Below are positions 18,318 to 27,754 of a stretch of 64,000 nucleotides of DNA, one piece after another. The notes below the pieces were generated by a model that was given only the letters and a program-made list of their open reading frames with translations, had not been told where the DNA came from and did no database searches. The stretch's first letter is position 1. Every line of letters starts with the position of its first letter. Location of the stretch: contig CALWNQ010000003.1 in the NCBI GenBank assembly GCA_944382875.1, forward strand, positions 1 to 64,000, given 5' to 3'. Made by a program: the position numbers and the translations under genes. This DNA is from an uncultured Clostridia bacterium (GTDB taxonomy: Bacteria > Bacillota > Clostridia > Oscillospirales > Ruminococcaceae).

Positions 18318-19637
18318 TTATTTCAGTTTTAAAAGCGTTTCCGGTGTTTTAACGAGAAGCTCTTTTCCAATTTCTACTGCTTCCTCAAAAGAATATCTTC
18401 CGTCACTTACCCGTTTTGCCAATACTTCTGCAAGAAGTTCCCGCAATAAGACACATTTTGTATACAGCCAATCTGCACAATACGCATCCGAAAAGCAGGT
18501 GATTTGACGATTCAGCGGCAGCATATCCAGTCTTTCTTCCAGAATTCTACAAATATACGATGGGAAAAAGTTGTGCCACCAAAAGCCGATTACCGAAAAA
18601 TTGGGGAATTCCCGTACCAATGTACAAATGGATTGGTTCTGATGTGCGCTGGAAAGCATCGCCTGAAACTCCATATTGGGATTTTTTGCAAGAAAATCCG
18701 CAATATCAAAAACACTTTCCATTCTCAACTTACTACCCGTTTCAAACGGAAGCGGCTCCGCACCAAAAGAAAACTGAAAAATAACTTTGCTGCATTTTTC
18801 TTGATATACTTTCAGAAAATGCTGGAATACAAAGCTCGCATAAATATCGCGTTCCCGTTCTCCGGCATTTTCCCGGTTTTTCAGAGCCTCTTCCATCTCT
18901 TCTTCGGTTACCGCACGAAAATGGATATCTGTTGAAATATGCTGTGCAGTACTCACAATATCATTCACAGGAATCCGGGAACAATAATGTTCCATTGCTT
19001 CGTATACATCCTGTACTGTTTCGATCTTTCTGGTAAAATGCAGGTTTTCTGCTGTTACGGGGAGCGGAAGGCCGGGTTCGTCCTGCTCCCAGGCATGCTC
19101 CAATTCCAACAGTGCCGCGTCATTATGTCCCCATTGGTTGCGTGCAAAAAATCCCCATTCCAACGAATATTGAAGAAGATGATCAAATTCGCCCTTATCA
19201 CGCCGGCAATACTCTGTTACTGCCCGTTTCACACCAGCTCTCCGGAAGATTTCTTCTGCCCAGGCAGGATCGTTGTGATTGTATTTCTCCCGGATTCTCT
19301 TGTCCAATTCTCTCCAATTCTCCAACGTAATTGGCTCATTCCAATCGTACAGATCGGATAAAATCCGACAGAGAAGCCGATAAATTGCTGTATTACGAAT
19401 GCAGGGAAGATAAGGAATTGCCCGTTCAATTCGCTGTGCTGCTTCTTCATCCGTCACATCTTCCGGAAGCCGAGCCCCGTCCGGACAGCCTGCACTATAA
19501 AGTTCACTGATGACCATATGATACAGCATTACATCATGCAGTCCTCGCGCCGCCAAATGGGACGCACTTAAATGGGTATGTGTATCATAAATCCGCATAT
19601 GATTCCATTCATGTAAAATCTGCTCTTTCATTTTCAT
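18318..19637 (-). CDS. Uronate-isomerase-like amidohydrolase
   Basis: A roughly 439-residue amidohydrolase-superfamily protein. The N-terminus has RIYDTHTHLSASH, giving the metal-binding His-x-His, and GFWWHNFFPSYIC and a C-terminal CFSDAY aspartate resemble the glucuronate isomerase (UxaC) family, although overall similarity looks distant. UxaC interconverts glucuronate/galacturonate with fructuronate/tagaturonate. The start is taken at 19637 (ATGAAAATG), with GGAAAGAG directly upstream; 19631 is an alternative. Its place beside a mannitol-dehydrogenase-like enzyme and a kinase fits a uronate or related acid sugar route. Confidence 0.75.
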   Translation of the reverse strand: MKMKEQILHEWNHMRIYDTHTHLSASHLAARGLHDVMLYHMVISELYSAGCPDGARLPEDVTDEEAAQRIERAIPYLPCIRNTAIYRLLCRILSDLYDWNEPITLENWRELDKRIREKYNHNDPAWAEEIFRRAGVKRAVTEYCRRDKGEFDHLLQYSLEWGFFARNQWGHNDAALLELEHAWEQDEPGLPLPVTAENLHFTRKIETVQDVYEAMEHYCSRIPVNDIVSTAQHISTDIHFRAVTEEEMEEALKNRENAGERERDIYASFVFQHFLKVYQEKCSKVIFQFSFGAEPLPFETGSKLRMESVFDIADFLAKNPNMEFQAMLSSAHQNQSICTLVREFPNFSVIGFWWHNFFPSYICRILEERLDMLPLNRQITCFSDAYCADWLYTKCVLLRELLAEVLAKRVSDGRYSFEEAVEIGKELLVKTPETLLKLK

Positions 19638-19671
19638 CACTCTTTCCACGGTTGTCCCGACATTCACGGTC

Positions 19672-20772
19672 TTAAGTATTCCGTACCAACCATTCTAACA
19701 ATTCATCCGCTTCATCCTGTGTGTCAGTACTGGTATTGTATATGACTTTTACCGGATCCAACTCTTTATGCATCTGTTTAATCTGTTCTGGTGTTCCCCA
19801 CACATGAACTGCTTTTCCATGTTTTTGCATTTCTTTTAATACATCCAGAAAATCGATGTGCTCTCCATGCCCGCCTTTTCCCATCCCTTCGCCGGGAATA
19901 AAGGAAATGGTTTGAAGCGCTTTTAAATCCATAACCGCGTCAAAATGCCGAAGGGCCGCGTATCCATCCCAATGATAGATGGCATGATTCACCATTTCCG
20001 CCTCCTCCGCAAGTGCCGGTACTACCCATCTGCGGAAAGATTCCGGGCTGATCATAATGGAGAAGTCACATTGCAGAGTGGCCGCACCTTCATGGGAATA
20101 AATCTGCTGATAATATCCCATCTGTTCCATGTTTCCCGCTTTGACAATTTTCGGCCAGAGCGTCCGGAACACCTCCCGCGCCGATATCATCGCCTGATCG
20201 ATCAACTCCGGTGTATCCATAATGTCCAAACATAGATCCTGTGCGCCGCGCGCCGCAGCAAGAAGATCCAGATTGGAGTGCAGGTCGATGGGAGCCAATA
20301 TCATTTTACCTTCCATCTTCTCTGCACATTTCGTGTAAAGAGCGATTAACCGTTTCCACAATGGATTTTCCTCATCCAACTTTAACGGCAAATCCTTCTC
20401 CCAATCTGTAATAAAAGGGGAAGACCAGTTCGTATCGGTTTTGCCGTCGCCCCAGTTCAGTTTTCCGCCGCAGAATACCGCCATCTCATCCGGTCCCATT
20501 GTCGGACAATAGCTTGGAACCGCCTCTCCGCCATAGTAAGAGGCTTCTGCGTTCTTTAAGATCTGATCTACAAGGGTATCGATATCCTGATACACCCGAT
20601 CATGATACCGGGTATGAACCGATTGATAGTTTTCATACCCTTTTTTACGGGAAAAAACCAATGTCACCGGACGGTCAATCAAATCGCCGTGATAAAAAGC
20701 ATCCCATCGTTTTGCCGCTTCCGGCATATCCGGTTTGAATGCAAGCGGCTTTACTTCACTTAAATGTTTCAT
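19672..20772 (-). CDS. URO-D-fold protein, HWDG class (paralogue of 12245-13318)
   Basis: A 366-residue protein of the same subfamily as 12245-13318. Shared blocks include FKPDMPEAAKRWDAFYHGD near the N-terminus, a LDLLAAARGAQDLCLDI stretch, and a C-terminal YNTSTDTQDEADELLEWL. The motif position is IYHWDGYAAL with His267 and Asp269 and no Cys. An extra glycine-rich loop (GEGMGKGGHGEH) near residue 300 is longer than in the paralogue. Sits between a GH4 gene and the uronate-isomerase-like gene. Function unknown. Confidence 0.75.
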   Translation of the reverse strand: MKHLSEVKPLAFKPDMPEAAKRWDAFYHGDLIDRPVTLVFSRKKGYENYQSVHTRYHDRVYQDIDTLVDQILKNAEASYYGGEAVPSYCPTMGPDEMAVFCGGKLNWGDGKTDTNWSSPFITDWEKDLPLKLDEENPLWKRLIALYTKCAEKMEGKMILAPIDLHSNLDLLAAARGAQDLCLDIMDTPELIDQAMISAREVFRTLWPKIVKAGNMEQMGYYQQIYSHEGAATLQCDFSIMISPESFRRWVVPALAEEAEMVNHAIYHWDGYAALRHFDAVMDLKALQTISFIPGEGMGKGGHGEHIDFLDVLKEMQKHGKAVHVWGTPEQIKQMHKELDPVKVIYNTSTDTQDEADELLEWLVRNT

Positions 20773-20783
20773 ATGCTAAATCC

Positions 20784-22148
20784 TTACCGAAAAAACTGAG
20801 GAAGAAATTCCCGATTTGCTTCAAACATTTCATCGACCATAGTCTGAATCTCATCCAGTGTCAGGCAAGCTCCCGTGAGCGGATCCATACAGCAGGCACG
20901 GAACACCTTTTCACGATCGCCCTCCATGCAAGCATCCACAATCATATTGTGGCACTGGCAATGGATTCCATTAAGCAGCGCCAGATGATCCGGCAGTTTT
21001 CCAATCCGAACCGGCTGCAAACCGGCTTTGGAAGCAATGATCGGAACCTCTACACACGCATTCTGCGGAAGATTGCTGATAACACCGTTGTTTAAGATGT
21101 TTCCGTTAAAGGACACCATTGTCCCATCACCGAAGAGTGCGTTCAAAATGTAAGCTGCGTATTCGTTGCCACGCTTGAGATCCGGAGTTTCCGCGATCGA
21201 CTCCCGGATTGATTCCCGCCAATGCCCTTCACGGCTTTCATAATAAATCAGTGTATTGGCATACCGGCCATAATTCCAGCCTTTATCTGCGTATTTTACG
21301 CTTTCATTCCGATGCGCCCAACCTTCTTCGGTTTCGTAATTATGGCAGAGATTTTTAATATCCTCCTCGGTTTTCCGGAACCAGGGATTATATTCGGAAT
21401 TGTGGGAACTGGATTCGGTTACATAGTATCCAAACTTTTTGAACATCTCATTGCGGACCTGTTCCTGATAATAAACGCCGGGACGAGATTCAATAGCCTG
21501 CATCACCTCGGGATAAGCATCCTTGCCATTGCGTTTATATTCCAGAAACCATGCCTGATGATTGATTCCAGCGCAGACATAGCTGATTTCATTCATAGGC
21601 GCTCCGATCCACTTGGCCAGCATTTCAGAGGTTCCCTGCACACTGTGGCAAAGTCCGATCAGATTCACACGGGTATATTTCTGCACTGCCCCGGACAGCA
21701 TCGACATTGGATTGGTGTAATTGAGCACCAGAGCATTGGGACAGTAACGTTCGATATCATGCGCAATATCCAGCATAACCGGAATGGTACGAAGCGCCCG
21801 GAAATTTCCGGAAGGCCCCATCGAATCGCCTACACTGATATTCAGACCATATTTTTTCGGAATTTCAATATCCTTGCGCCAAACTTCGATTCCACCCTGT
21901 AAGATCGAAATAATCACTGCATCCGCACCTTCCAGCGCTGCTTTCCGGTCCAGAGTGGCTTCTACTTTGGCAGGATAATGTCCCGTTTCCAGAATCCGTT
22001 CCACACCTTGCTTGATAAAGCCCAAACGCTCTTCATTGATATCAAACAATGTTAACGTTGCATCCTGCAGCGCTTCAAAGGTCAAAATATCCGTGATAAA
22101 ACGCCGTGTGAAAATAAAACTGCCCGCCCCGACAAATGTGATTTTCAT
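20784..22148 (-). CDS. GH4 alpha-galactosidase-like glycosidase
   Basis: A 454-residue GH4 enzyme with FVGAGSFIFTRRF at the N-terminus for NAD binding, GLCHSVQGT with Cys167 and GINHQAW with His197 for metal binding. CHSVQGT is the motif of MelA-type alpha-galactosidases, and the length matches, so an alpha-galactosidase or close alternative such as an alpha-galacturonidase is likely. The family uses NAD+ and Mn2+. The start at 22148 has AGGAAGGGA upstream; the longer frame to 22244 would run into the neighbour. Intracellular, acting on imported oligosaccharides. Confidence 0.88.
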   Translation of the reverse strand: MKITFVGAGSFIFTRRFITDILTFEALQDATLTLFDINEERLGFIKQGVERILETGHYPAKVEATLDRKAALEGADAVIISILQGGIEVWRKDIEIPKKYGLNISVGDSMGPSGNFRALRTIPVMLDIAHDIERYCPNALVLNYTNPMSMLSGAVQKYTRVNLIGLCHSVQGTSEMLAKWIGAPMNEISYVCAGINHQAWFLEYKRNGKDAYPEVMQAIESRPGVYYQEQVRNEMFKKFGYYVTESSSHNSEYNPWFRKTEEDIKNLCHNYETEEGWAHRNESVKYADKGWNYGRYANTLIYYESREGHWRESIRESIAETPDLKRGNEYAAYILNALFGDGTMVSFNGNILNNGVISNLPQNACVEVPIIASKAGLQPVRIGKLPDHLALLNGIHCQCHNMIVDACMEGDREKVFRACCMDPLTGACLTLDEIQTMVDEMFEANREFLPQFFR

Positions 22149-22170
22149 GATCGGTCCCTTCCTGTTTCGA

Positions 22171-23220
22171 TTAATTTTTGATTTGATGCCGCATGACGAC
22201 AGCATAATAAGCTTCAAAGTTTTCCCAGGGAACTTCCGGTTCAATCATATGCGTCGGACACAGCATGAAGCCGCCTCCTTTGCCCATTTCCCGGCAAAGC
22301 TCCTCACATACCCGCGTTACCTCTTCCGGTGTGCCGAAAGGTAAAGTCGTTTGCGTGCCAAGCCCTCCGCGGAAAGAAAGCCGGTCTCCATACATTCGCT
22401 TGATTTCAATCGGATCCATACACTCCGGCTGAACAGGATTGAGAATATCCACACCAATCTCAATCAAGTCAGGAATAATTTTTTGCAGGTTACCATCCCC
22501 ATGGTAATCCATCAGCATATCGGGCTTAATCGCCTGCGCGGTTTCAATGACCCGCCGGAGCCGCGGTTTAATCGTTTCCCGCCAAAGATCCGGCGACATC
22601 ATCATGTCCAGCTGGGTAGAAACATCATCCCCCAAATGCAGGCAGTCAACTCCCATCGAAGCATACCGCCGTGCAAACTCCAGACGAATATCCAAAATTC
22701 GATCCATCACGTAATCTGCCATCGGATCTCTTTCCTGCAGTGCAATTATAAAATTTTCAAATCCCAACAGGTACCAGCTTAATTCAAAAATCGTGTTTGC
22801 CAATGCCCCGTATACAATGATATCCTTCTGTTGGAATTCTTTCATATCCTTTTCAAACTGATCCCAATCAAAGTCATTCACTGGGTCTACAAACGGAAAT
22901 TCCGCGATTTCTTCGACCGTCTGCGCCTTGCTTAACGGACAGACATACTGCGTAAAATGCGCAACACTGCCAGGCTTATGCCCGATTCCCCAGAAATCGA
23001 TCTTCAGTTCCTCGGGATGCTCAAAAAATCTTTGATAGGGATAAGTTCCAATATACTCCGGCATCAAAAAACGTACCGGCATTTGATAATAGGATAAATA
23101 ATCTGATTGGCCGGTTCTCCGGCGAAATTCTTTCTGAAAAGAATCACAGAAGCAGAATTCAAAAGGAATATATCCTTCTTCTTCCCTTCGCATCACTTTG
23201 AAAAATTGTTCCCGCTTCAT
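22171..23220 (-). CDS. URO-D-fold protein, HGDGN class (paralogue of 13315-14388)
   Basis: A 349-residue paralogue of 13315-14388. They share GDDVSTQLDMMMSPDLW, IKPRLRRVIE, NPVQPECMDP and a PEVPWENFEAY C-terminus. The metal-motif position reads DYHGDGNLQ with His240 and Asp242. I take the ATG at 23220 because GAGG lies six bases upstream and the paralogue begins at the same place; an ATG at 23232 overlapping the GH38 stop lacks a ribosome site. Substrate unknown. Confidence 0.82.
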   Translation of the reverse strand: MKREQFFKVMRREEEGYIPFEFCFCDSFQKEFRRRTGQSDYLSYYQMPVRFLMPEYIGTYPYQRFFEHPEELKIDFWGIGHKPGSVAHFTQYVCPLSKAQTVEEIAEFPFVDPVNDFDWDQFEKDMKEFQQKDIIVYGALANTIFELSWYLLGFENFIIALQERDPMADYVMDRILDIRLEFARRYASMGVDCLHLGDDVSTQLDMMMSPDLWRETIKPRLRRVIETAQAIKPDMLMDYHGDGNLQKIIPDLIEIGVDILNPVQPECMDPIEIKRMYGDRLSFRGGLGTQTTLPFGTPEEVTRVCEELCREMGKGGGFMLCPTHMIEPEVPWENFEAYYAVVMRHQIKN

Positions 23221-23228
23221 TTTCAACC

Positions 23229-25742
23229 TCATTTCACAAGGCGAACACTCTGAATCTGGAACATATGCATCGGAATCCGGATCTTACCGTTTGTGATTTC
23301 GAGTGCTGTTTCATTTTGTTCCAAAAGATTGCAGATACAGGCTTTTGTTGTCCCTTCCGGAACGTCAAGGGTCACCTCGTCGGATTGTCCTCTTGTTTCA
23401 TAAAGCCGAAGAATCACGCCTTGTCCGTCTTCGGCAGCTTTCATGGCCGAGATTACAGTGGAACCGGATGTGATCGCCGGAAGTGCAGGAAGTTCCCTGA
23501 TCGGTTCGGCGTCCCGCATCAATACAGCCGGCATATTCAGGCTCTGCGCCTGCTCAAATACGCTGCTGTTCTGCCATTTGCCAGTGAATGAGGTTAGCGC
23601 ATAAGTAAAATGGTGCCGTCCGCGATCCCGCATTCCGTCATATACGGGCGCATAATATACACGCGGCCAGAACAGGCAGCTCGGGAAAGTGGGGCTGCGC
23701 AGCACTGACAGAAGCATCGTACCGCGTTCGATACGGCAGGATGGCGTTCCGGTATTGATCAGTGCTACATTAAAATCATTCTTCCTTGCTGTTGCAAACC
23801 ACTCTACCGTTGGCCAGTCCCCATCGGCAACTCCAACGCCTTTGCGTGCTTCCTTGTCATATTTGGCGCGCCGGATGGTTCCGTATGGAATTGCGTAATC
23901 ACCATCATCGTCAATCATCGCAGTGGGGAAAGATATCCGAAGCCTGCGGTCAAAGGCATCCCAGAGGATATCCGTTTCAAAGCGAATCTGCTTCTCACCC
24001 GGCTTCAAAACGATTTTTTGTTCCCATTCCAACAAAAGTACCCGATAATCCAGCGGATCATCCAGCAGCTTTTCGTTGCCCCGCAGCTTGCCCTCGTAGA
24101 GGATTTCGACTCCAGCCTCACTTTTACGAACCGATTTCAGCCGGTTCATTCTTCCCAACGGCGTTCGTTTGCGGTCTTTTTCTCGAGTTGTCCAGGGATC
24201 TCCGATGTCATTTTCAAGAATCAATTCGTTTGCATATCCCAGGTCATCACGAATGAGCTCTTTTTGACACAGTTTATCGTAAATCCCCGTGATTCCGTGA
24301 TCGTCGAAACGAATTTTGTAATACTCATTTTCCGCTGCCCGGCAATCCGGCTCTTCTTCCCATACCGGAACCGGATATTCTGACGCTTTGATCACTGTGC
24401 TTTTTCCAGCCGGAACGGTGATTGTCACCTGATGTTCCGTCCCGTTTTCATCCATCGCTGCAAACCGTTCCGTTACAGGAAAACTATGCGGATTGAAAAC
24501 TGTTGTAACGCCTTTTCGTTCACGGAATGTATCTTGTCGAAGCAACGCTTCAATTTCATCCAGCAAAGCATCACAGCGCGCGTAATTTTCCAGCAGCTCT
24601 TCATAACCAGCGTCGATATGTGTTCCAGTGATATTGTCATGGAACGAACAGAAAGACAGAATCCGCCAGATTTCCAAGAATTTTTCATACGGATAGCGCC
24701 CATTTTGAGCAAATACTGCCGCTGCAAGTTTTTCCAATGCCAGTGCACGATTTTCCAACCGCCGCACTTCCTGCTTGGTACGGATACGGGATACATAGCA
24801 TCCGGTCTGAATCGGATTTCCTTCGGTTTCCGCGGCGATCTGCGTCTCGGAACAGGTGTCCGTGTCATCAATTTCCTTCTGGAAATAGCGGCTGCCAATT
24901 TCTTTGTGCAAACCAAACCGATACTCCACATTTTCCTGTTCACGGTTCGCCTGTGCAACATATTCCGGCAATTTTTCACTGGCGAGAGTTTCCTCACCGC
25001 CTACATAAATCACTCCGAAGCCGTTCTTTTCCAGATCCAGCCCTTCGCAATCCGGAACAGCGCCCATCTTAAACGACTGGTCAAATCCTCTCCCTTTGCA
25101 GGAAGGACAACCTTCCCCGTTACATTCCGGACAAGGGCGATAATATGTCCCCTCGGACAAATATTTTGCCATTCCCAGCCACGGATACTGCATATTTGGT
25201 GTCACTTTGATCTTTGTGCCATCCAAACCGCGCCAATAATCTCCCATCGGGAAACGATAGCTCAATCCTGTCAGCCACTTGATCCCACAACCGCGGAAAA
25301 TCTGCGGGAGCTGTGCGGAACATCCGAACGCATCATTCAAGTTTCCGGTCACCGGGAATTCCCCCAGCGTCTCTTTCGCCCAAAGCAATCCATACACCAG
25401 ATTTCTTACCAGGGTTTCGCCGCTGGGCATATTCGTATCTGGAATAATCTCGCCGCAGGCAAGCAGTTCAAACCGCCCTTCCTGATAGAGCCGCCGAAAT
25501 TCTTCCAACGTTTCCGGATGATGTTCCAGATAATTTCGCAGCACCATCGAGGATTCGATTTCAAAACACAGATCGGATGTCCTGCTCATTTCCAGCCAGT
25601 CACTGATGCAGGCATCTTCCACCACTTCTGCACCAACAAATTTTTGACCGTTATAGTAAAACGGTTTCCGGAACGCACGTCTCCATATCGGATCAAAATG
25701 GTTGGTTCCGAGTACGTGTACAATTTTCTTTTCACCGGACAA
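23229..25742 (-). CDS. GH38-family alpha-mannosidase-like enzyme with embedded zinc-finger-like motif
   Basis: An 837-residue glycoside hydrolase of the GH38 type. NHFDPIW carries His15 and Asp17 for the catalytic zinc, NLNDAFG carries Asp137 as the likely nucleophile, and FHDNITGTHID a later zinc histidine. Between residues 204 and 218 the protein carries two consecutive CxxCxGxG repeats (CPECNGEG and CPSCKGRG), the DnaJ-type zinc motif, inserted in the catalytic domain. It starts with TTG at 25742 behind a GGGGGG tract. It directly follows the permease genes, so it probably cleaves the imported sugar in the cytoplasm. Specificity may differ from mannose. Confidence 0.85.
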   Translation of the reverse strand: MSGEKKIVHVLGTNHFDPIWRRAFRKPFYYNGQKFVGAEVVEDACISDWLEMSRTSDLCFEIESSMVLRNYLEHHPETLEEFRRLYQEGRFELLACGEIIPDTNMPSGETLVRNLVYGLLWAKETLGEFPVTGNLNDAFGCSAQLPQIFRGCGIKWLTGLSYRFPMGDYWRGLDGTKIKVTPNMQYPWLGMAKYLSEGTYYRPCPECNGEGCPSCKGRGFDQSFKMGAVPDCEGLDLEKNGFGVIYVGGEETLASEKLPEYVAQANREQENVEYRFGLHKEIGSRYFQKEIDDTDTCSETQIAAETEGNPIQTGCYVSRIRTKQEVRRLENRALALEKLAAAVFAQNGRYPYEKFLEIWRILSFCSFHDNITGTHIDAGYEELLENYARCDALLDEIEALLRQDTFRERKGVTTVFNPHSFPVTERFAAMDENGTEHQVTITVPAGKSTVIKASEYPVPVWEEEPDCRAAENEYYKIRFDDHGITGIYDKLCQKELIRDDLGYANELILENDIGDPWTTREKDRKRTPLGRMNRLKSVRKSEAGVEILYEGKLRGNEKLLDDPLDYRVLLLEWEQKIVLKPGEKQIRFETDILWDAFDRRLRISFPTAMIDDDGDYAIPYGTIRRAKYDKEARKGVGVADGDWPTVEWFATARKNDFNVALINTGTPSCRIERGTMLLSVLRSPTFPSCLFWPRVYYAPVYDGMRDRGRHHFTYALTSFTGKWQNSSVFEQAQSLNMPAVLMRDAEPIRELPALPAITSGSTVISAMKAAEDGQGVILRLYETRGQSDEVTLDVPEGTTKACICNLLEQNETALEITNGKIRIPMHMFQIQSVRLVK

Positions 25743-25754
25743 ACAGTATCCCCC

Positions 25755-26699
25755 CTACTCTTTGATGGCGCCCAGAGTCAAACCTTTCACAAAATACTTT
25801 TGCAGGAACGGGTATACCAGCAAAATCGGCAATGTAGCTACCATTAGCACCGTCATCTGAATAGATTGTGAAGTGATGGTTTGGGTATTAATCGTCTGTA
25901 AAGCACCAGTTGCTGCCATCGCCTGTTCATTCAACACGGTCATCTTGTTTGCCCGTACCACCTGATACAAAAGATACTGAACTGTCATCAACTTGTCATC
26001 ATAAACAAACATTAGATTGGTGCTGAAATCCAGCCATTGGGCAACTCCTGAAAAAAGCGCAATTGTCGCAATTGCAGGCAAGCAAAGTGGGATAATGATT
26101 TGGAAGAAAATCCGCAGATAACCTGCGCCATCAATTTTGGCTGATTCTTCCAATGCGGGTGGTAAACTGTATATAAACGTACGAAGAACAACCATATAAT
26201 AAAAACTGAAAGAAGATGGTAAAATATAAATTAAAAAGTTATTAATGAGTCCCAGTTTTGCATAAACAATATAAGTTGACATCAATGTTCCACCAATAAA
26301 CATGGGAATCATAAAAAAGGTTAAAAATGCTTTTCGAAAACGCAATGTCTTTTTTGACATAGCATATGCCGCAAAACCGGTTACCAAAACAGTTAATATC
26401 GTTCCCAATATCGTCCTGGAAATGGTGACCAAATAGGCAGATTGCAACTGTGGATTTGCCAAAATATAACGGTAGTTGTCTAATGTGAATTTTCTGGGCC
26501 AGAACCAGATTCCACCGTAAGCACTATCTGATCCTTCGTTCAAAGACAAAATCAAAACATACCAGAATGGATATAACGTCACAAAAGACAGAATTAACAT
26601 AAATAATGTATTCAGTGTATCAAAAATCTTTTCACCAAGTGATTTTTTAATCCGGTTTCGACTTTTTTTAAAAAAGGAGGTTTTGATAGCTGCATTCAT
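25755..26699 (-). CDS. ABC sugar permease, LplC/YtcP type
   Basis: A 314-residue membrane protein with about six transmembrane helices. The EAA-like cytoplasmic loop EESAKIDGAGYLRIFFQIII docks the ATPase. It is typical of the carbohydrate-uptake family 1 (MalG/LplC/YtcP). A basic N-terminus precedes the first helix. It is paired with the LplB-like permease upstream and the lipoprotein. No ATPase gene is in the operon; such importers usually share an MsmX-type ATPase encoded elsewhere. Confidence 0.92.
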   Translation of the reverse strand: MNAAIKTSFFKKSRNRIKKSLGEKIFDTLNTLFMLILSFVTLYPFWYVLILSLNEGSDSAYGGIWFWPRKFTLDNYRYILANPQLQSAYLVTISRTILGTILTVLVTGFAAYAMSKKTLRFRKAFLTFFMIPMFIGGTLMSTYIVYAKLGLINNFLIYILPSSFSFYYMVVLRTFIYSLPPALEESAKIDGAGYLRIFFQIIIPLCLPAIATIALFSGVAQWLDFSTNLMFVYDDKLMTVQYLLYQVVRANKMTVLNEQAMAATGALQTINTQTITSQSIQMTVLMVATLPILLVYPFLQKYFVKGLTLGAIKE

Positions 26700-26718
26700 A
26701 TTTCAAATCTCCTCCTTA

Positions 26719-27669
26719 CTAAATCAAGCCATAAGACGTCAGCTTTTTGCTGATAAAGTCTGTGGATAATAACAAGACACAGTTTACAACGCCTTGAAAA
26801 AGGCCAACTGCTGCAGAAATCGCATACTGTTGCCGTACAATACCAGTTGTATATGTATAAGTCGCAATTGTATTTGTCTGCACTTGAATAACAGAATTTT
26901 GAAGATTAAACACCTGATCAAAGCTGGACCCCATCAAAGATCCCATTTCTAACACAAGTGTAATCATAACAGTAGGAAGAATAGATGGCAATGTAATATA
27001 CCAAGCCTGCTGAGCTCGTGTTGCCCCATCGATAATAGCAGCTTCATACATTTGACTATCTACCGCGGCAATCGCGGCAAGATAGATGATCGATCCCCAT
27101 CCCAGCCCTTTATACAGGGAACTGAGAGCCAGAACAATCGGGAAATTTTCTTCGTATTTCATAAAAATAATTCGTTCCAAACCCACAGCACTTCGGAAAT
27201 TATTAATTACTCCGCTGCTGTCAGTAGACAGGAAAATATAAATCAGAGATGCTAAAATAACCCATGAAACGAAATGCGGCAGGTACGTAATTGTCTGCAC
27301 TGTTCGTTTGAAAAATTGAGACCGAATCTCATTGAGCAGCAAAGCAAATATAATCTTTGCTGGAAACGTCACAACAATAATTACAATGCTGTAGTATAAT
27401 GTCCGCCATACCAAGGTGTAGAAAGATGGATCATTAAAAATTTTCCGGAAGTTTTCCAATCCAACAAACTTACTTTGTAATCCCATCCAACCTGCTGTTG
27501 GATCATAATCCATAAATGCCATAATATTTGTAAACATTGGAAGGTAACTGAACAGCAATGTCGCTACAACCGCCGGAAGCAGAAATAAATACAGCGCATA
27601 TTCCGTTTGTTGCCTTGTTTTTTGTCCCTTCCGGATCTGTTTAGCAGAAGAGATACTCATTTTCATCAT
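26719..27669 (-). CDS. ABC sugar permease, LplB/YtcP-partner type
   Basis: A 316-residue membrane protein with about six transmembrane helices and an EAA-like loop, YEAAIIDGATRAQQAWYITLP. It belongs with the LplB-type partner permeases of oligosaccharide importers. GGGAG lies eight bases upstream of the ATG at 27669. It probably forms the heterodimeric channel with the gene that follows, fed by the lipoprotein encoded upstream. A hairpin at 27692-27725 separates it from the lipoprotein gene. Confidence 0.92.
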   Translation of the reverse strand: MMKMSISSAKQIRKGQKTRQQTEYALYLFLLPAVVATLLFSYLPMFTNIMAFMDYDPTAGWMGLQSKFVGLENFRKIFNDPSFYTLVWRTLYYSIVIIVVTFPAKIIFALLLNEIRSQFFKRTVQTITYLPHFVSWVILASLIYIFLSTDSSGVINNFRSAVGLERIIFMKYEENFPIVLALSSLYKGLGWGSIIYLAAIAAVDSQMYEAAIIDGATRAQQAWYITLPSILPTVMITLVLEMGSLMGSSFDQVFNLQNSVIQVQTNTIATYTYTTGIVRQQYAISAAVGLFQGVVNCVLLLSTDFISKKLTSYGLI

Positions 27670-27691
27670 TCAACTCACTCCCGTCGGTTTT

Positions 27692-27725
27692 GAGAAACGG
27701 AGAACATTTATGCTCTCCGTTTCTC
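27692..27725 (-). other. Intergenic hairpin between binding protein and permease
   Basis: A perfect 12-bp stem (27692-27703 with 27714-27725) with a 10-base loop in the 85-base gap after the lipoprotein gene. The transcript has A-rich, not U-rich, sequence after the stem, so it is not a simple terminator. Such hairpins commonly stabilise the upstream message and lower expression of the downstream genes, giving more binding protein than permease. Confidence 0.6.
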
Positions 27726-27754
27726 TAATCGCTTAACTCTCTAAAAAACCAAAC

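Noticed and set aside
24432-25847. A 471-codon open frame on the plus strand
   Set aside because: It is antisense to the GH38 gene with the zinc-finger motif and has no ribosome-binding site or known motif.
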